NCBI RefSeq assembly: GCF_037975245.1
Contig: NC_092579.1
Coordinates: forward strand, 6,881,001-6,945,000
Reading direction: 5' to 3'
Source: Apostichopus japonicus
Taxonomy: Eukaryota; Echinodermata; Holothuroidea; Aspidochirotida; Stichopodidae
Length of the DNA: 64,000 bases
Every line of letters begins with the position of its first letter. Position 1 is the first letter of the stretch. Positions 48,716 through 62,294 of this stretch are shown here, piece by piece. The position numbers and the translations under genes are program-made. The notes below the pieces were generated by a model, which was given only the letters and a program-made list of their open reading frames with translations, did not search any database and was not told where the DNA came from.

Positions 48716-49314
48716 TGAGAAGGTAGGTGCAGTGTTTTAAAATAAAAGTGTTGAAATGTTGATATGAAAACGTCGAAATTAAGAAGATAAAACGAAACAC
48801 TTTCCCAGATGAAATTCAAAATTTGAGGTAAACGCCGAAAGTTCCACATAAAGTATGATAAACCTCGATTTTGGCACGATTAGATCAGAAATCAAGATTT
48901 TCTAATCAAATGTCAACATAGTTGGATGTATTGAGATGAAGCATCGGAACTTCGACTCGAATTCTGTAATTAAACGAAAAACTGCGAGGTAAAACGTCAA
49001 CTTTTCGACATTGAGAACGTCGCAGTTTTCAGTCCAAATTTTCAAATTTTGCAATGAAAACAAAGAAATTGCTAAATAAAACATGATAAGGGAAAGGAAA
49101 AGAGACGCAATTGTTCAAATGTGGATTAAAACATCGACATTTTGACAAAAGTTCAAAATACTCCTTCAAAACATCATGTTCTCGACATATACGTCAATAT
49201 TTTGTAATTAGTATCTTTTGCGACGAAGAGGAAATCGGCACGATCGGCAACACGAACTTAGCGGATCACTGGTTCAGAGCAGAAAAAAACGGTAGGGCAT
49301 TATACGGGAACCAT

Positions 49315-49663
49315 CAACTTGGGCGTAGGAACCGGGGGCTGGGGGCGCCAGCCCCCCAGTGAAAAATATGGGGGCGGAAGTATCATTCCGCCCCCCCCCC
49401 CCGCTTCGCAAGTAAAAAACAACCCTTTTTCATTTCCAAATGAGAAAAAAAATCTCATTTGGAGCACCAAATTGCATCTAAGGCCAGGTGAAAATGCAAA
49501 ATTATAGTGTGCTATATTGCACCAAATAGCATTTGAGGCCACCTGGAAATGCAAACAAAATTCCAAAGGGGAGGGGGACACCCCCTCCCCTTAAACCCCT
49601 CCCCCAGGTCGGCCATCAGTCTTCAGCCCCCCCCCCACTCAAAAGAACCTTCCTACGCCACTG
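49315..49663 (+). mobile_element. hAT-like MITE, second family
   Basis: About 349 bp flanked by a perfect 8-bp duplication GGAACCAT at 49307-49314 and 49664-49671. The right end is CCTACGCCACTG, the inverse of the common CAGTGGCGTAGG hAT start; the left end is CAACTTGGGCGTAGG, with a small insertion. Interior has GGGGGCTGGGGGCGCC and long C and G runs. Non-coding. Confidence 0.85.
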
Positions 49664-50237
49664 GGAACCATCGCCGGGATCAAAGAATGGCAAGACAACT
49701 CGACAGAAGAAGAAAGATACAGTCATACAGGCATAGATGTACAAATACATTTTCAACGTTTCTTCAAATCTACATGGTTTTGGTTGCTAGGAAATTGTAA
49801 TCACTATAAGACTGAATTTGTCAAAGTAAAAAGATAATGAGACTTAATTAAAGTAAGTCAGAAGTATTGTGTCGAATTCAGAATAGACAATCCACACCCT
49901 GTTCTTGTTATGTCGTTTCAAACGCAGGTTGCGAGTGTCGCTGAATCCAGGATGGAATCTAATATCTGTCAAATGAGTCATACTTGTTCCTGTTTGCAAA
50001 CAGCGACATAGTTATATACAGGCCTATATACACGGCCTCCTGCTATTTGCACATACCTAGCCATAAATTATAGTAGTGATGAAATTTTCAATTTCCGAAG
50101 GCAAAACTTGACCTGACTGGAAATCGGGTTACAAAAAATGTGGGACAGTGACAAAACTTATACTGCAGGAATGATTCTCCAGTGTATGAACAGATAATAA
50201 GAAGCAAATAATCCGACTGCTTACAAAGCTTGTTGAT

Positions 50238-50281
50238 CAACTTGTTAAAAAACTCCATCGATGGAGTTTTTTAAGAAGTTG
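50238..50281. repeat. 44-bp near-perfect palindrome
   Basis: Perfect dyad over 50245-50274, centred on ATCGAT at 50257-50262 with arms AAAAAACTCC / GGAGTTTTTT, extending to 50238-50281 with one mismatched pair (G/G). No loop, so a cruciform or extruding hairpin is possible. Confidence 0.9.
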
Positions 50282-50704
50282 TAATTAACTGATTTAACTA
50301 CAAATAGAAGGTGGTAAACGGGTATACGTACGGAGGTTGTGGTGACTTGCAATCATTACAGCGTCCGACATTCATTTTTTTTTAATCGGCAGATTAACCA
50401 CATGACCAGGGCGAAGGTTCAGGAAACTTTATATTTCCATCGCAATAGCCTACTATACTGGGATGTCCCACTTTTTAATTTTGTATTTATATAGTGCCAT
50501 TTTGTTGCAAAATTACATTCAAATTAATAATATAGTGCTTAAAAGGGATCTGTTATTGAAAATATTGTATGAATTAACATTCTGGATTTGTGGTCACGGA
50601 ATGCACAGTCTGGCTCCAATTTGTCGAAACATTAAGTAATTATGTGTACTGTGCCCTCAAATCAAAGTCACATGATCCATCATTCACTCGAAGTTTGTTC
50701 TCAG

Positions 50705-50836
50705 CTCCTCTTTCCCTCTCCTTCTCCCTCCTCCTCCTCTTCCTCCTCGATCCCACTCCTTCCTTCTCCCCATCCTTATTCTCCCTCTCCCTTCTCCTGC
50801 TCCTCTCCCTTTCCCTTCTCTCCCTCCTCCCCATAA
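50705..50836. repeat. Pyrimidine-rich tract upstream of TMEM184
   Basis: About 130 bp of C and T with only a few purines (CTCCCTCTCCCTTCTCC type). It ends about 345 bp before the TMEM184 ATG. Such tracts can form triplex DNA and are found in animal promoters. Confidence 0.7.
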
Positions 50837-51181
50837 CTACCCCCTGTTTGAACCCACGTTCTCGACACCCATGCGTAGTAATAACAATCCTTACTGTTGC
50901 AGTGACTGCGCAACCTTGAGATTTCTTGCTTCTCTCATTCTGATATTCTGCCTCTCATAACATAAATTCTCCTCTCTGGAACGCATGCGTGTCAATGACG
51001 ATGTCGCGCAGTATAGTACGAGTTATCATATCTAGGAATATTATGCGCGATAAAACTTGAAATCACAAAATCGTAACATTTCTCGATAACGGACCCATTT
51101 TCCCTTGTTTCTTGGTGGACTATATTTCAGAGCTACACTATTATCTTGCCTTTTAATATCGTGTTGGAAAGGAGGCTGTAA

Positions 51182-51445
51182 ATGGCTGCGCTTAGCGCGA
51201 TTTCGACCTCACTAGCAATCAATTCAACCAGTGAGTCAGGTTTGTTGTCAACTGAGGTTACTTCTGTAATGACTAACAGTACACATTCTGTAATGGCTAC
51301 TTCACAGTCACACATTGCTGTCGAAACAACGGCCGTTCCTTCTTCAGAGTTACCGCCGCCTGAATTAATATTTTTGCAGACTCCTGTCGGAAGAGGCTTG
51401 GCAGGCATATTCGCTTGGGCAGCGTTCATTATAACATGTCACCAG
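51182..51445 (+). CDS. TMEM184: TMEM184 (A/B type), first coding exon
   Basis: Encodes 88 codons, MAALSAISTSLAINS to FAWAAFIITCHQ, ending at donor CAG|GTAATT in phase 0. The Ser/Thr-rich extracellular N terminus is variable in the family; the end, QTPVGRGLAGIFAWAAFIIT then CHQ, matches vertebrate TMEM184B (AQAISGFFVWTALLITCHQ) at the first membrane segment, where human also continues with IYMHLR. The family comprises seven-pass proteins related to organic solute transporter alpha. Exon 2 was not found in the rest of the window. A or B cannot be decided from this exon. Confidence 0.75.
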
Positions 51446-53589
51446 GTAATTTAATTAGATTTGTTTTCGAATTTATGAGAGTCAATGTTGGCCTAAGCGA
51501 AATCGTTTACGTTATCAGCTAACGAGTAACGGTAGTAGTTACTCAGTTACTGTATACTAAGTTTCACTGCTGTGCCGTACCCACGTACTACTTGTTGGTG
51601 AGCACTGTCTGCTACTGTACTGTACAAAGATCATATAGTAATGAGTAAGGGAAGGATTGATTTGATGTTATTTGCGGCGACAGACAATCCCAAAGGATTG
51701 CAACAGTAACAAGAAAGATGCCATTCAGTTCATTGTAATTTTTAGTAAGATAATTGGCGTTTTTAAGAATGTAAGTGTCAATTGTTCCAAACTGAAACGA
51801 AAAAGTGGACTGTCACTGTCAGACAGTTCTTGAACTTGAAAATATTATAGGCTATGCTTGTGCCATGGACAAGGATAGCCTTCAAGACTTGAACTGGCAA
51901 AGTTATCCACCCATTGAACTCACTAAGTTCTTCTCTGTCATTTAAGCCTAGTATATAATTTCCTCTAATTAGCATACACATCTACCAGCTGCAGTGTACT
52001 GTACTTTGGGCCAGTGGTTTGCTAGACATTACAAGTGCATGATGGTGTATGGGATGAGGATCGATTACACACTGAGAGCAACATTTTGGGAGTGGAGACC
52101 AAGTTTGAGAGTAATGCAACGGTTGCCAGTGCGAGCGCGACGCCATATCGAAATGGGATCCAGAGGCCTCCCATAGAGTCCAGGTGCCTGCCATATAGGG
52201 CCCAGGTGTCTGCCATTGGGCCCTGCATGTTAGGGTCAAGGGTGGGAGGCTGAATTTCCATAGTTTCCATATATAGCAGCTTCAATTAGGCAGAATTTTG
52301 TAGGTAGGTGTAAGTAAAATTATAGACAGTAGAGTCAAAATGTTATTTTTCTACCAGCTGAAGATTTATTTTTGTATGGCAAATTTCATTTTTGAGGGTG
52401 GGGGGGTGGGAAGGCACCCAAAGGAAAGAATGCTGGCCCCAGGGCTCACCATACATTTGAGATGGCACTTGCCACCCATTTTGCCTCTTTGGTGGTGCCA
52501 TTGATAGGCCTTGGGGCCTTTATTCTGATGAAACTTTCCTTGTGTAACACATATTACACATAGTCACAAGTGGAACCAATGTGTAAATTTAGTATAAATG
52601 CTGGATGTTAGTCCAGAAAATCAGAAATGTATTTCAATGAGTTGATGTTTTTGAAATACATGAAGAGAGGACCATAAACCTTTGTTAGAGACTGTATTGT
52701 ATGCATATTGTTAGTGCTAACTTGTGCTGTGTAAATAATTGAAGTAACAAGCCAAGTACTATTGTAACTCTGAATGAAGAGCATCTTAAAGCCAATTCTA
52801 AGAAAAGATTTTTGTATTAACTTTAGCAGTTTCCACAAAGACTGATAACCTATATGGTAGGTATACTTGTCGTGTAATTTCGGCCGGTGTTTGGCTTTGT
52901 CAGTAATGATAATACTAAAAGACTAAACACGTGATGAGCAAATGTAAAGACAGTTGAGTTCCTTTTTATCAAAACCTAATGAATACTTCCTTGTAACAAA
53001 GCTCACTAAAAACCAATCATAACTCCACATACAGTAAACAACATCCAGCGTTAACTTAATCAACACAAAACCTGTGCCTCTCCTTTCCTTCTGCCGCCCT
53101 TCTCTGCCCTTCTCGCTGCTACCTCTTCGCTCCAAACATTTAACTTCTAAAGGTACTATTAAGTAATGAATTTAACTAAACACAAACGTACACTCGGTAA
53201 CAATGAATTGAAATGAATTGAGAGAAGCGCAACTAACAACACTACCAGCAACACTACATGACACTTTCTCCTTATGACTGTGTCAGTCATACAGAAGGAA
53301 AATATTTATATAAGTTACGGTACATAATACATATATATATTTTTTTTCTTAATTTATAAAGGGAAAAATTTACATAAAACATATGTATGAACATTTTCAA
53401 ATATACTCTTCATGATATACAATATCTTTCAAAAATTTTCCGTACATGAAATCACAACATTTACATTAAGAAATATTATGAAGTGTCAACAAAATGTTAG
53501 AAATACTAATTACTTTGACTTCATGCCCTGCATTCCCATTTACACAACTTCTTCTATAATTAATATCAAACGTATATTATTGTGAGGCC

Positions 53590-54040
53590 AGAAACTAGCT
53601 CTAGTGGAACTTATCGAATGTGCTCACCACTTGAATAATGCTTGATGATCAGTAACAATGTTAAACCTGTACCCGTGGAGATAATACTTTAACTTATTCA
53701 CCGCCCACACATTTGCAAGTCATTTCTTCTCTGGTACACTGTAATTCTCCTCTCGAGCCAACTGCTTACGACTCAAATTCACAATCCGGTGCTCTTTGCC
53801 ATCCGACCCGTCTTGACTAAGATGCCATAATTAGAAGCATGTAGTAGCCTGTAAGGCCCAAGAAGACCCTCGCGTTCCTTTTTGTGACAGTGCATGAAAA
53901 TTCCCAAACCGCTTGAATCTTGTCATACATGGGCGTTATACTCCCATTACCTATCACATGCCCTGAATAAGCTACTTTATTCATTGTAACCTTACATTTA
54001 CTGGGTTTACATTTACATACAGTAGGTCTTTCAGACATAA
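53590..54040 (-). pseudogene. Ty3/Gypsy retrotransposon pol relic
   Basis: On the minus strand, 54038-53817 encodes a reverse-transcriptase end with CKPSKCKVTMNKVAYSGHVI and FLGLTGYYMLL, matching Gypsy KCxF...YLGHVIS and FLGLTGYYRRFI. The following 53820-53620 reads as an RNase H piece (RKQLAREENYSVPEKK, stop, WAVNKLKYYLHGYRFNIVTDHQAL). The connection between them is deleted and there is an in-frame stop, so it is dead. No LTRs seen. Confidence 0.8.
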
Positions 54041-55241
54041 TTCATGTATTAGAAACATGTACAGTATTAACTTAATTATATAATTGTTTGTATTTGGAAG
54101 TTGGAATCAGTAACTGTTTCGACATGAATGGATCATTAAATATATAAAACCAAAATTCTTCTGCAATTTTGAGATATGTCTATGACTTACTGGCAGCCAT
54201 ATGGAATTTCAGTCACAATTAATAATCCAGTTTGTTTGTTGATGAACTGGAAAAGCTGTTGAAGTGCAATACAGTACATAAGAGCACTCACTAACACACA
54301 TTGAGTTGCAGGTGCTGTTCAGAGACAGGTTAAACTTTAAAAACAAAAAATCACACACACACAAATACAAAAACACAGGCACTTAAAAATATGAAGTTAA
54401 CACTTCAATTTGAAGTGATTTTAAAAGCAATTGTGAGATTGATCTAAAATTTCTAACATATAACAGAACTTTACAAATTTACAAGTGGTTTACTTTACAA
54501 GTTTTCACCTTTGTTATATCCTACAAAGTATGGATACTGTTAAGTGGGTCAAGTACAGTATGTGGTACGGTGTAGTAAAACAAATATAGAAGTCCAAGGT
54601 GAACTGATTAATGTACAAAGGGACATTTTGCATTCTGCATATTCCTCACATTCTCTGCAATTTGCCATTTAAGACTATCAACATGGGTCGGTTTTCTTCT
54701 GCCTCTTGTCAAACACAATGACTGTAATGCACCAAATACTTGAGCCACCGCTAACTGAACCGAAATCAGAGCCCAGTAAATTCTGTGATGAAATTTCATC
54801 CTCAACTCTTGGTAAAAGGTTCTTCCTATTGGTCGTACTGTTTTTTTGTGGAATGTGGTTGCTATGAATTATTTAATTGAAAATCAATTTCTTCTATTAC
54901 TATTTATACCTTTTGTATTATGCCTTAGTTATTGACTCTAAAACTTGCATCCTGTACCATACTGTAGTAGACAAATTGTTAATATTTGCAGGTCTGTTAT
55001 TGGTAGCACAGTACACTGTAAACTTTGAATAAAATAGCTCTATATTATACCACAACATCTGTCATATGTTGACACTTTAAATTAAATTTTTTTTCTGGCA
55101 TCTCCATTGAAACAGAATAGGGCCTATTGTTAAATCCCTGGTGTGTAAGTATATTTCTGCTTCTCTCAAATGAAGTGTTCTTTCTTGTCAATCTCATAAA
55201 GGTGTTACTGTTAAGCATATTCCTGTTACAACATTGTGTTG

Positions 55242-55532
55242 CAGGCGCGTAGCCAAGGGGGGGGGGGCGAAGGGGGCAGCCGCCCCCCTTGAGCATATTT
55301 TTAATTTTTTTTTTTAATGTTTTTATGATATCGCTAGTATTTTCAAAAGAGAAAATGCTAAAATGCAACTTACAAGGCCTGGGAAGTGCCTTTTCCAGTG
55401 ATCTGGGAGGCATTTTCAGCCAAAATTTTCTTGTACGCTTCGCGCAACCATGGTGGCGCTACGCTTAGATAGTTTGCAATGCCATATCTACAGTTTCGCC
55501 CCTCCCTTTGCAAATTCCTGGCTATGCGCCTG
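55242..55532 (+). mobile_element. hAT-like MITE, copy 2
   Basis: A 291-bp copy nearly identical to that at 3301-3592, in the same orientation, flanked by a perfect 8-bp duplication TTGTGTTG at 55234-55241 and 55533-55540. Ends CAGGCGCGTAGCCA and TGGCTATGCGCCTG. Confidence 0.93.
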
Positions 55533-55722
55533 TTGTGTTGTTATGTCTGAGTATCTCTGTACACTAGACACTTCAGTCCTGATGTATAAATTATGTACTG
55601 TTACTAAGTAATGTGAAAAACATGCAAGTGAATTGAAAATGAGTTGTATGAACAGTACAGACAACACTCTACTTTAATACTACAGTGCTACATGTAATTA
55701 TTATTGTACAGTTTGTAAGTGC

Positions 55723-55815
55723 AATTTGCAGTCACACAGTACAGTGTGTTAACTCATTTGCAGTCACACAGTACAGTGTGCACATGTCATTTGCAGTCAC
55801 ACAGTACAGTGTGCA
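55723..55815. repeat. Three 33-bp tandem units
   Basis: ATTTGCAGTCACACAGTACA recurs at 33-bp spacing three times, followed by GTGTG and variable spacers (TTAACTC, CACATGTC). Confidence 0.88.
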
Positions 55816-57384
55816 ATTGTGCATAAATGCTTACAGTGTGTGTGCAAACATGTACACTATGGAGTAAACCTCAGCAGTTACAGAAGTTCACAGAAAGATG
55901 TTTGTTTCCTTCCCAAGTCTTCTGCAGCTCAGGTCATTTCAAATTTGATATTCTGACGATTCCTAGACTCACTCAGTGTTATTCTCGTATGTAGTCTGCC
56001 TTTCATTATATATGGGACCAAGCAGTAATTAAGACATTGCATACATGCAAACTTATAAGGTGCTGTAGGAGGTTGTTTGTAAATTTCATGAAATTGGTGG
56101 CTTCTCAAGTCATTCATACATTACGTTTTGCATTTGAAATCTAATATTGACCTGTCCACAGTCCACTATATTGTAGTATTGTGATAAGGATTTTGATACC
56201 TCAATGTCTACCCAAACCTCAACCTGAAACTCAGCCCCAACCTCAGTCCAGCCCAAACCTCAATCGAAGCCAACCTCAAACCCAGTCCCAACCTCAGCTA
56301 CCAGCCCAGTCTCACTCATCCTCTCCATTTCCAGCACACCCCATGGGCCTCATGTATGAGCACTTTAATAAAATCCATTTGGTTGTATTGTGCACTGAGC
56401 ACTCTAATATAATCCATACAGTTGTATTGTGCAACACTTGATTGTACATAGATACAGTTCTGAATAATCTGCTGTATACTGTACATGGTAGTGACAGTGT
56501 ATAAGTTGTTTGCACTTTCTCACTCACTGACTAACAGAACATATAGATTTTCATATTCATGTGGATCTAACTTCTGTACCCAAACTAGGTTTCCATAATG
56601 TTTGATTATAGTATACACGTATGTATCTCTGGTTAGAATGTGGCAAAGTACATACTCAACCTAAACCATCATCATTGGCTGTGGCATTTCTAATTTGTAA
56701 ATTACTGGTAATCACCTGTTTCTGGCAGAATGTTTACACAATTTCACATGCCTGCAGTATCATAATTCCTCTAATTTTGACAGTATTTTAGGTATAATGT
56801 AACTTTAGCCATCACTTGTAGGAACATGTCTTTTCAAATTAAGGCTTTTCTTCCTTCCTTGCACACTCATCTTTATCACTAATTGCTATTTAGAGTCGTA
56901 TTTTATACCATCCGTCAATTTTTGAGCTGAGAGTTTTGCATGTGATTATTGACACAGTATTGATTTTTAAATTTTCTTATGGACAATAAATCAAAAATAA
57001 CTTCTTTCTTGTCTTCACTTTCTGCCAAATTTATTCAAAGAAAAAATTAAGTACTGGAGGTAGTTTTTACTGTTCGTACAACTGGATCGTCTGGATGATA
57101 ATTATGAGATTGCTACATCATCCATCATAAATGGCAAATTTAAAGGTTTAAAAAAAAAAACAGGAAAAGGAAGGAAGATAAGACTCCATAGACATAAAAC
57201 ATTAAACTTTCTTTAATGACTTCTTAAAGACTTCTTTAAAGACTTTCTTTACAAGATTAAAATTGGTTTTGGAAAGGTTGAATTCTGAAGTGCTCATAAT
57301 ATTACACCTTGCACTTTTCACCCTTACTAGTTCAATTTAAGGGGAAAGAACTTAGTCTATTAGGTAAGCTGTTTATCTGAAGGT

Positions 57385-57782
57385 CCTGCCTCTCCAACCA
57401 CAACCTTTCGGAGAAAAACAAAACAAGCAATACTAAAAAGAAACAAAGTACTTTTAAAGAAGGAGATGAACAACAAATGGAGAAAAGATGAGCTTAGTTA
57501 AATAGGGTTTGTAGTGTTAAATACAATACAGAGAAAACAAGATACATGTGCCTCATAGAAAACTGAACTGCAGCATACAGACCTGCCTCCCCAACCAGGA
57601 CCTTCCAGAGAAAAATAAAACAAACAAAACAAGCAACACAAAGTACATTGAAAGAGGAGATATAAGCAACAAATAATGGAGAAAAGATGAGCTTAGTTAA
57701 ATAGGGTTTGTAGTGTTAAATACAATACAGAGAAAACAAGACATGCCTCATAGAAACTGACCTGCAGGCTGCAGCATACAGA
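57385..57782. repeat. 197-bp tandem duplication
   Basis: Two direct copies starting CCTGCCTC at 57385 and 57582. A block from GGAGAAAAGATGAGC to ATACAATACAGAGAAAAC is identical in both; the rest has small indels. Confidence 0.92.
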
Positions 57783-58628
57783 CTTGGATAGTACTTACAG
57801 TAAGCAGAACTAACAACAGATGTGACTTTATGTTCCTTCTTGGTTATTGATTTTAGAGGCCTTGGTTAAATTTTAGAATCATAACAAGTTAGATAGATAG
57901 ATACTATATATAGATAAACCTAAGTACTTGATTGTTCTCCCTAAAGGGTACCCCTATGCTTATTATAAATAGTTTCTGAGGGACATAGCATCACTGTGTG
58001 GAGTACATGCCCTGATAATGTGAGAACAACGTGTGTATAGTTATACAGGCGTGAATGTTTGGGCATTTCATTTGTTGATAAATGGAGTAATGGCATTTGG
58101 ACTATGATCAAGCAACATGATCAATTATCATTAAGACTTATTATAGTGCTGGATTGTTGCCAAAACTGAAAACTTTAAAATTAAGAATAAGCTGTGAGTC
58201 TGTGACGATCGCAAAGTTTGCTGAAAGTTTGATCATTGCCACTGTATGATACTGGACTGGACTTGATTACACTGTAAGCTAGGCTGTCCAAGAAACAACA
58301 CATGATGGAAGGTACTTTCAATGGAAGTAAACTGGTCGCTAGGTGATGTGGACATCCTCTACGTATGGTAATAGATTTTTATTTACTTCATTCCTCTCTT
58401 GCCTAACTCCAATACACTACATGCTCTCTACACACTCTGACCTACCTAGCTGACTACAATTAATATTTTTGCCCATTGACCCCGCCGACCTTTCCAGGTC
58501 AATGTCCTCTTCCTTCTAAATCTACCATTCTGAAGCTTGCAATGTAATGCTGATTCTTGCTAATAAGGTATTCCATCCTCTTTGAGTCTTAGTTCTATCT
58601 TTATATTCCTGAAGTTTACAAAGGAAGA

Positions 58629-58706
58629 CTACAGTAAGTCTGCAGTAAGTCTACAGTAAGTCTCAGTAAGTCTACAGTAAGTCTACAGTAAGTCTACAAT
58701 AAGTCT
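58629..58706. repeat. 11-bp minisatellite
   Basis: Seven tandem copies of CTACAGTAAGT with one shortened unit (TCTCAGTAAGT). The unit resembles a splice donor, CAG|GTAAGT-like, but each lacks the full GT after CAG. Confidence 0.9.
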
Positions 58707-61700
58707 TTCAGATTTGTGTATTATCCCTAAGTACTACAAAATGCCACTGTATAATTATAAATTTGGTTCACAATTGGGCCTGGTTCCTTACTCTCCTTTG
58801 TATATTTCTTACTCTATAGCTACAGCTATAGTGTGCTTATCATCATATTTCTTCCTTATCAGCCCCTGGAATGATAATCTCTCCACTCTAGTAATTATGT
58901 GTATTATTTTCTTTTATAGTTGACAATGTATACACTATAGAGATGTTAAACCTTCTATATCCTTCTGTACGTTTTATTTACATGCAGTACAGCTTTCAGC
59001 CTAAGCTTAAACCCTTTTTTTGTGTGCATATTTACACTGTTTGTTTCAAATGTGAGACATTTTGGTGGCCAAGAAAAGGATGGAAATTAACCGAGCCGTC
59101 AACTTGCCTAGGGCTGAGAGCCATCAAGGATTTTATCGAATATATACAGTGAGAAAAATGTCAGTAACTTCCATGGTTTTATAAGTTCTTTGACAGGTAG
59201 CATATATAAGTCTATGCCCTTGAAATCGTGTGCTGAATTGATCGGGGAGATGTTTTCTATCGTTCCTTACCTTCCTCCTTATTGCAGACTTAATTAGTAT
59301 TCTCACACAGCATTGCCTCTGTGGATGCATGTGGGTCAAAAAATTGCTAAATGCATGCAAACGAGGGTAAGCGTAATAGGCACGTGAATAAACAAGGATA
59401 AAATCAGGTTAAAGAATTTGACAAGCTCACTGGAAGGTGCCGAATGAGAGGGCTATAGCTCCCCTATGAGGATTACGAATTTTCCTCCATTTTCGTAAAG
59501 TGGCTTGGAGCACTTGAAGCAAACTGTCTCTATGTTGGAAAATGGAAATGTATAGTCCATATAGATGAGATCCATTTACGAAGATCAGCTCTTTTGCATC
59601 TTATGAAGGTAGCTCTTCAACTTAGGCATTTCTTCATTTAAGTTAGAAATCTCAGAGTGCTCTCCTAGGTTATGAAATGTAGGAGCTGAGTTCATTAGAA
59701 ATTATTTAGTGCAGTCATGCAACTTAATCCCCCAATTGCTCTGATTGGAATATGTGTTGTAGATGACTGATACAGTGTGCCTTGTGTGATGAATTACCCA
59801 AAATCAGACAAAGACACTGTACTGTGTGCACCCTGTAGCCATCTACTGTAACAAATATTAGTATTGAAGTTTGTGTCCTTGGCATGATGGTATTGAGAAT
59901 AAGTAAGTTTATTCATTGAATCTGAACATCTTTCTGTTGTATCCCGTAATCCCTGCATAGAATTTTTTTTTATCCCTTTCTTTATGTGTACGGGAGTTCC
60001 TCCAAAAAACAGCTGACTATTACCATATATACATGTACTGGAGGAGCTCCCGGTTAACGGGCACTGGGTTCAACCTGACCTCAGTGTGAACAGTTTAGAA
60101 CTGAACATTGTTTAATGTGTTTTGTGGTCATTATAGGATTGTAGAGGATAGTTTTTGCATATATTGCGTCACCTAATCATAGTAGTTTGTGACAAACTGG
60201 CGTCTTCCTCAGGAAAAAAGAAACAAGCAAAAAGTACAGCAATTTAATACTTGAAGAAAGTGTCTCAATTACTGACTGGTCAGGACAGCGGGGAGCAGAA
60301 CATCGATTTAGGAGCATAGTAATGACTGCAAAGCTGTAACAAAGCTGTTCCCATGTAAGACAAAGAACTGCGCAACTGAACAATATTGTGAATCAGAGGC
60401 GTATTGATTCTGAGGACGATATTTCTCTAGCTACATTACAGTACTAGGTAGGGTGTTGTATGCACATACTGTAGGCCCAACGACCTACCACACAAGTATA
60501 ACTGGGACTAGTCCTAATGTTCCACAAGTTTACTGCAGATGGGGCAGTGCCTAGTATAGCTTGGGAGCCTTGGGACAAGAATGATTCAGATAATTGATGT
60601 AGATAATAATAAGGAAGTAGCACTTGATATTGACTCAGACAGTGATAATGAAAGACACCTAGCTGAAATGAGATTTGAAATACAGACCCTGTGGCATCAG
60701 TAATGGAAGGATTGAGATTCAGCACTGTGTACAGCCATGCAAGTTTCCTTACTAATAAGTGAAGATTTGTTGTTACTATTCTGCTTGAATCATTGATCTG
60801 GAAGGGCCAAATGTGAATTTATGCCCCATACATAAGTTAAAAATGTACATGGGAACATGTATGGGCCTGTAAGATGGTGTGATCATAATTATATGAACAA
60901 TAATACAGTCGATACGAGTTAGGTAAATTTTGATAAAAATGTTGCAAACTAGTGACAAATATACACAGTACTGCTCGTAGTGAACACCACCTGATGTCAG
61001 TATATTGTACTACTGTAAGCATTCTCGCTTTGGTTTGTATTTCTGGTCTTTGCTTGACATACTGTAGTCCACCATAGTCTTCATAGATATAAACGCCAGA
61101 CTTTAAATCCGCGGATCCATCTCTCGGTCGCCGCATAAAATCCGGGAAAAGATGTACATTACCACAGTTTCAATACAGGACTACCTCCCTACAGCATCTG
61201 TCACAGCTGCATATCATGAACACCTAACATTTCTTGATACCTTCTGAATTAATTAGCCTCTCTGTTTACCAAATCAGAGTCTGATCTTATCTACCAAGTA
61301 CACAGCTTTACTAATGTTAAAGTAAATTTGAAATCCTGTTATCATTCCTTCTTCAAATTTGCTTTTCACTCCCGTAGCTGATAATATCTCACTGTACATA
61401 TCCCCCGGAAAAAAAAGAAAAAGAATAATATTGGAATGATTGCACAGCCTTCGTGTTTCACCGTTAGCTATAGGTTATGAATACTCAAGCACTGATAAAA
61501 AAAAAAAATCAGAAAAAATCTGTTCTGTAGTTTTCAAATTAGTAATTCACTCGGATGGAAGTGCAAACTGTTGCCCGTCGCTATTTTTCTTCTTTACGGA
61601 AATGTGCGTGCAAGGCTGATGTATTCAATTAGACTACAGTACCTTGATCTCAACATAACGACAACGGTCTCTGTGTCTATTGGCCAGCGTGTCGGCAGGA

Positions 61701-62294
61701 GAAAATTATGAACCTTCTGGCTGTGTGTGAGGAGGTTATACCGAGGTCTTTGTAAATCTTTGCACATCTGTCAGATTTAAGTCGGTTGCCACTTGTAGTA
61801 TTCAGACGTTTGCATTATAAATGTGTTATAAATTAAATGGGTTCCAATTTGCAGCATTGTTATAAACCGCAATGAATTTTTTTTTGGAAGTTCTGAATTA
61901 TGAATAGTGGTCAGATTTATGGGAATAACCATTTGAAATTCAACTCTCCAGAACTGATAATCTCCAAGGCTGTTAGGCTATTCTTCTTCATGTCTCAGTT
62001 CCACTAAATGTCCAATGTTTTCTTTTTTAAGGAGGAACTTTAGGCACAGAATGAATTTTCATATTTCACAAGAGCATTGAAAAAATAACAGTGCTATCAG
62101 TCCAAGTTTCATTTTTTTTCCTACCAAATTTTAATTGTTGAGAAAATTACCAGGCAACACAAAAGTAACTCAATAGGAAAACATTTAAGCTTTTATGGCC
62201 TCAAATAACAAGTTTATGCAATTTAATGTATTGCAAATGCATCAAGCAAAAATGGTGTTGAATGTCATCCAAGGGTGCTGTGTTGTACACAAAG

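Larger units (their letters stand above)
47675..51181. other. Divergent intergenic region between TMEM11 and TMEM184
   Basis: TMEM11 (-) and TMEM184 (+) start away from each other. The region has a hAT-like MITE at 49315-49663, a probable decayed repeat around 48.5-48.7 kb, a large palindrome at 50238-50281 and a pyrimidine tract before TMEM184. No coding sequence found. Confidence 0.65.
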
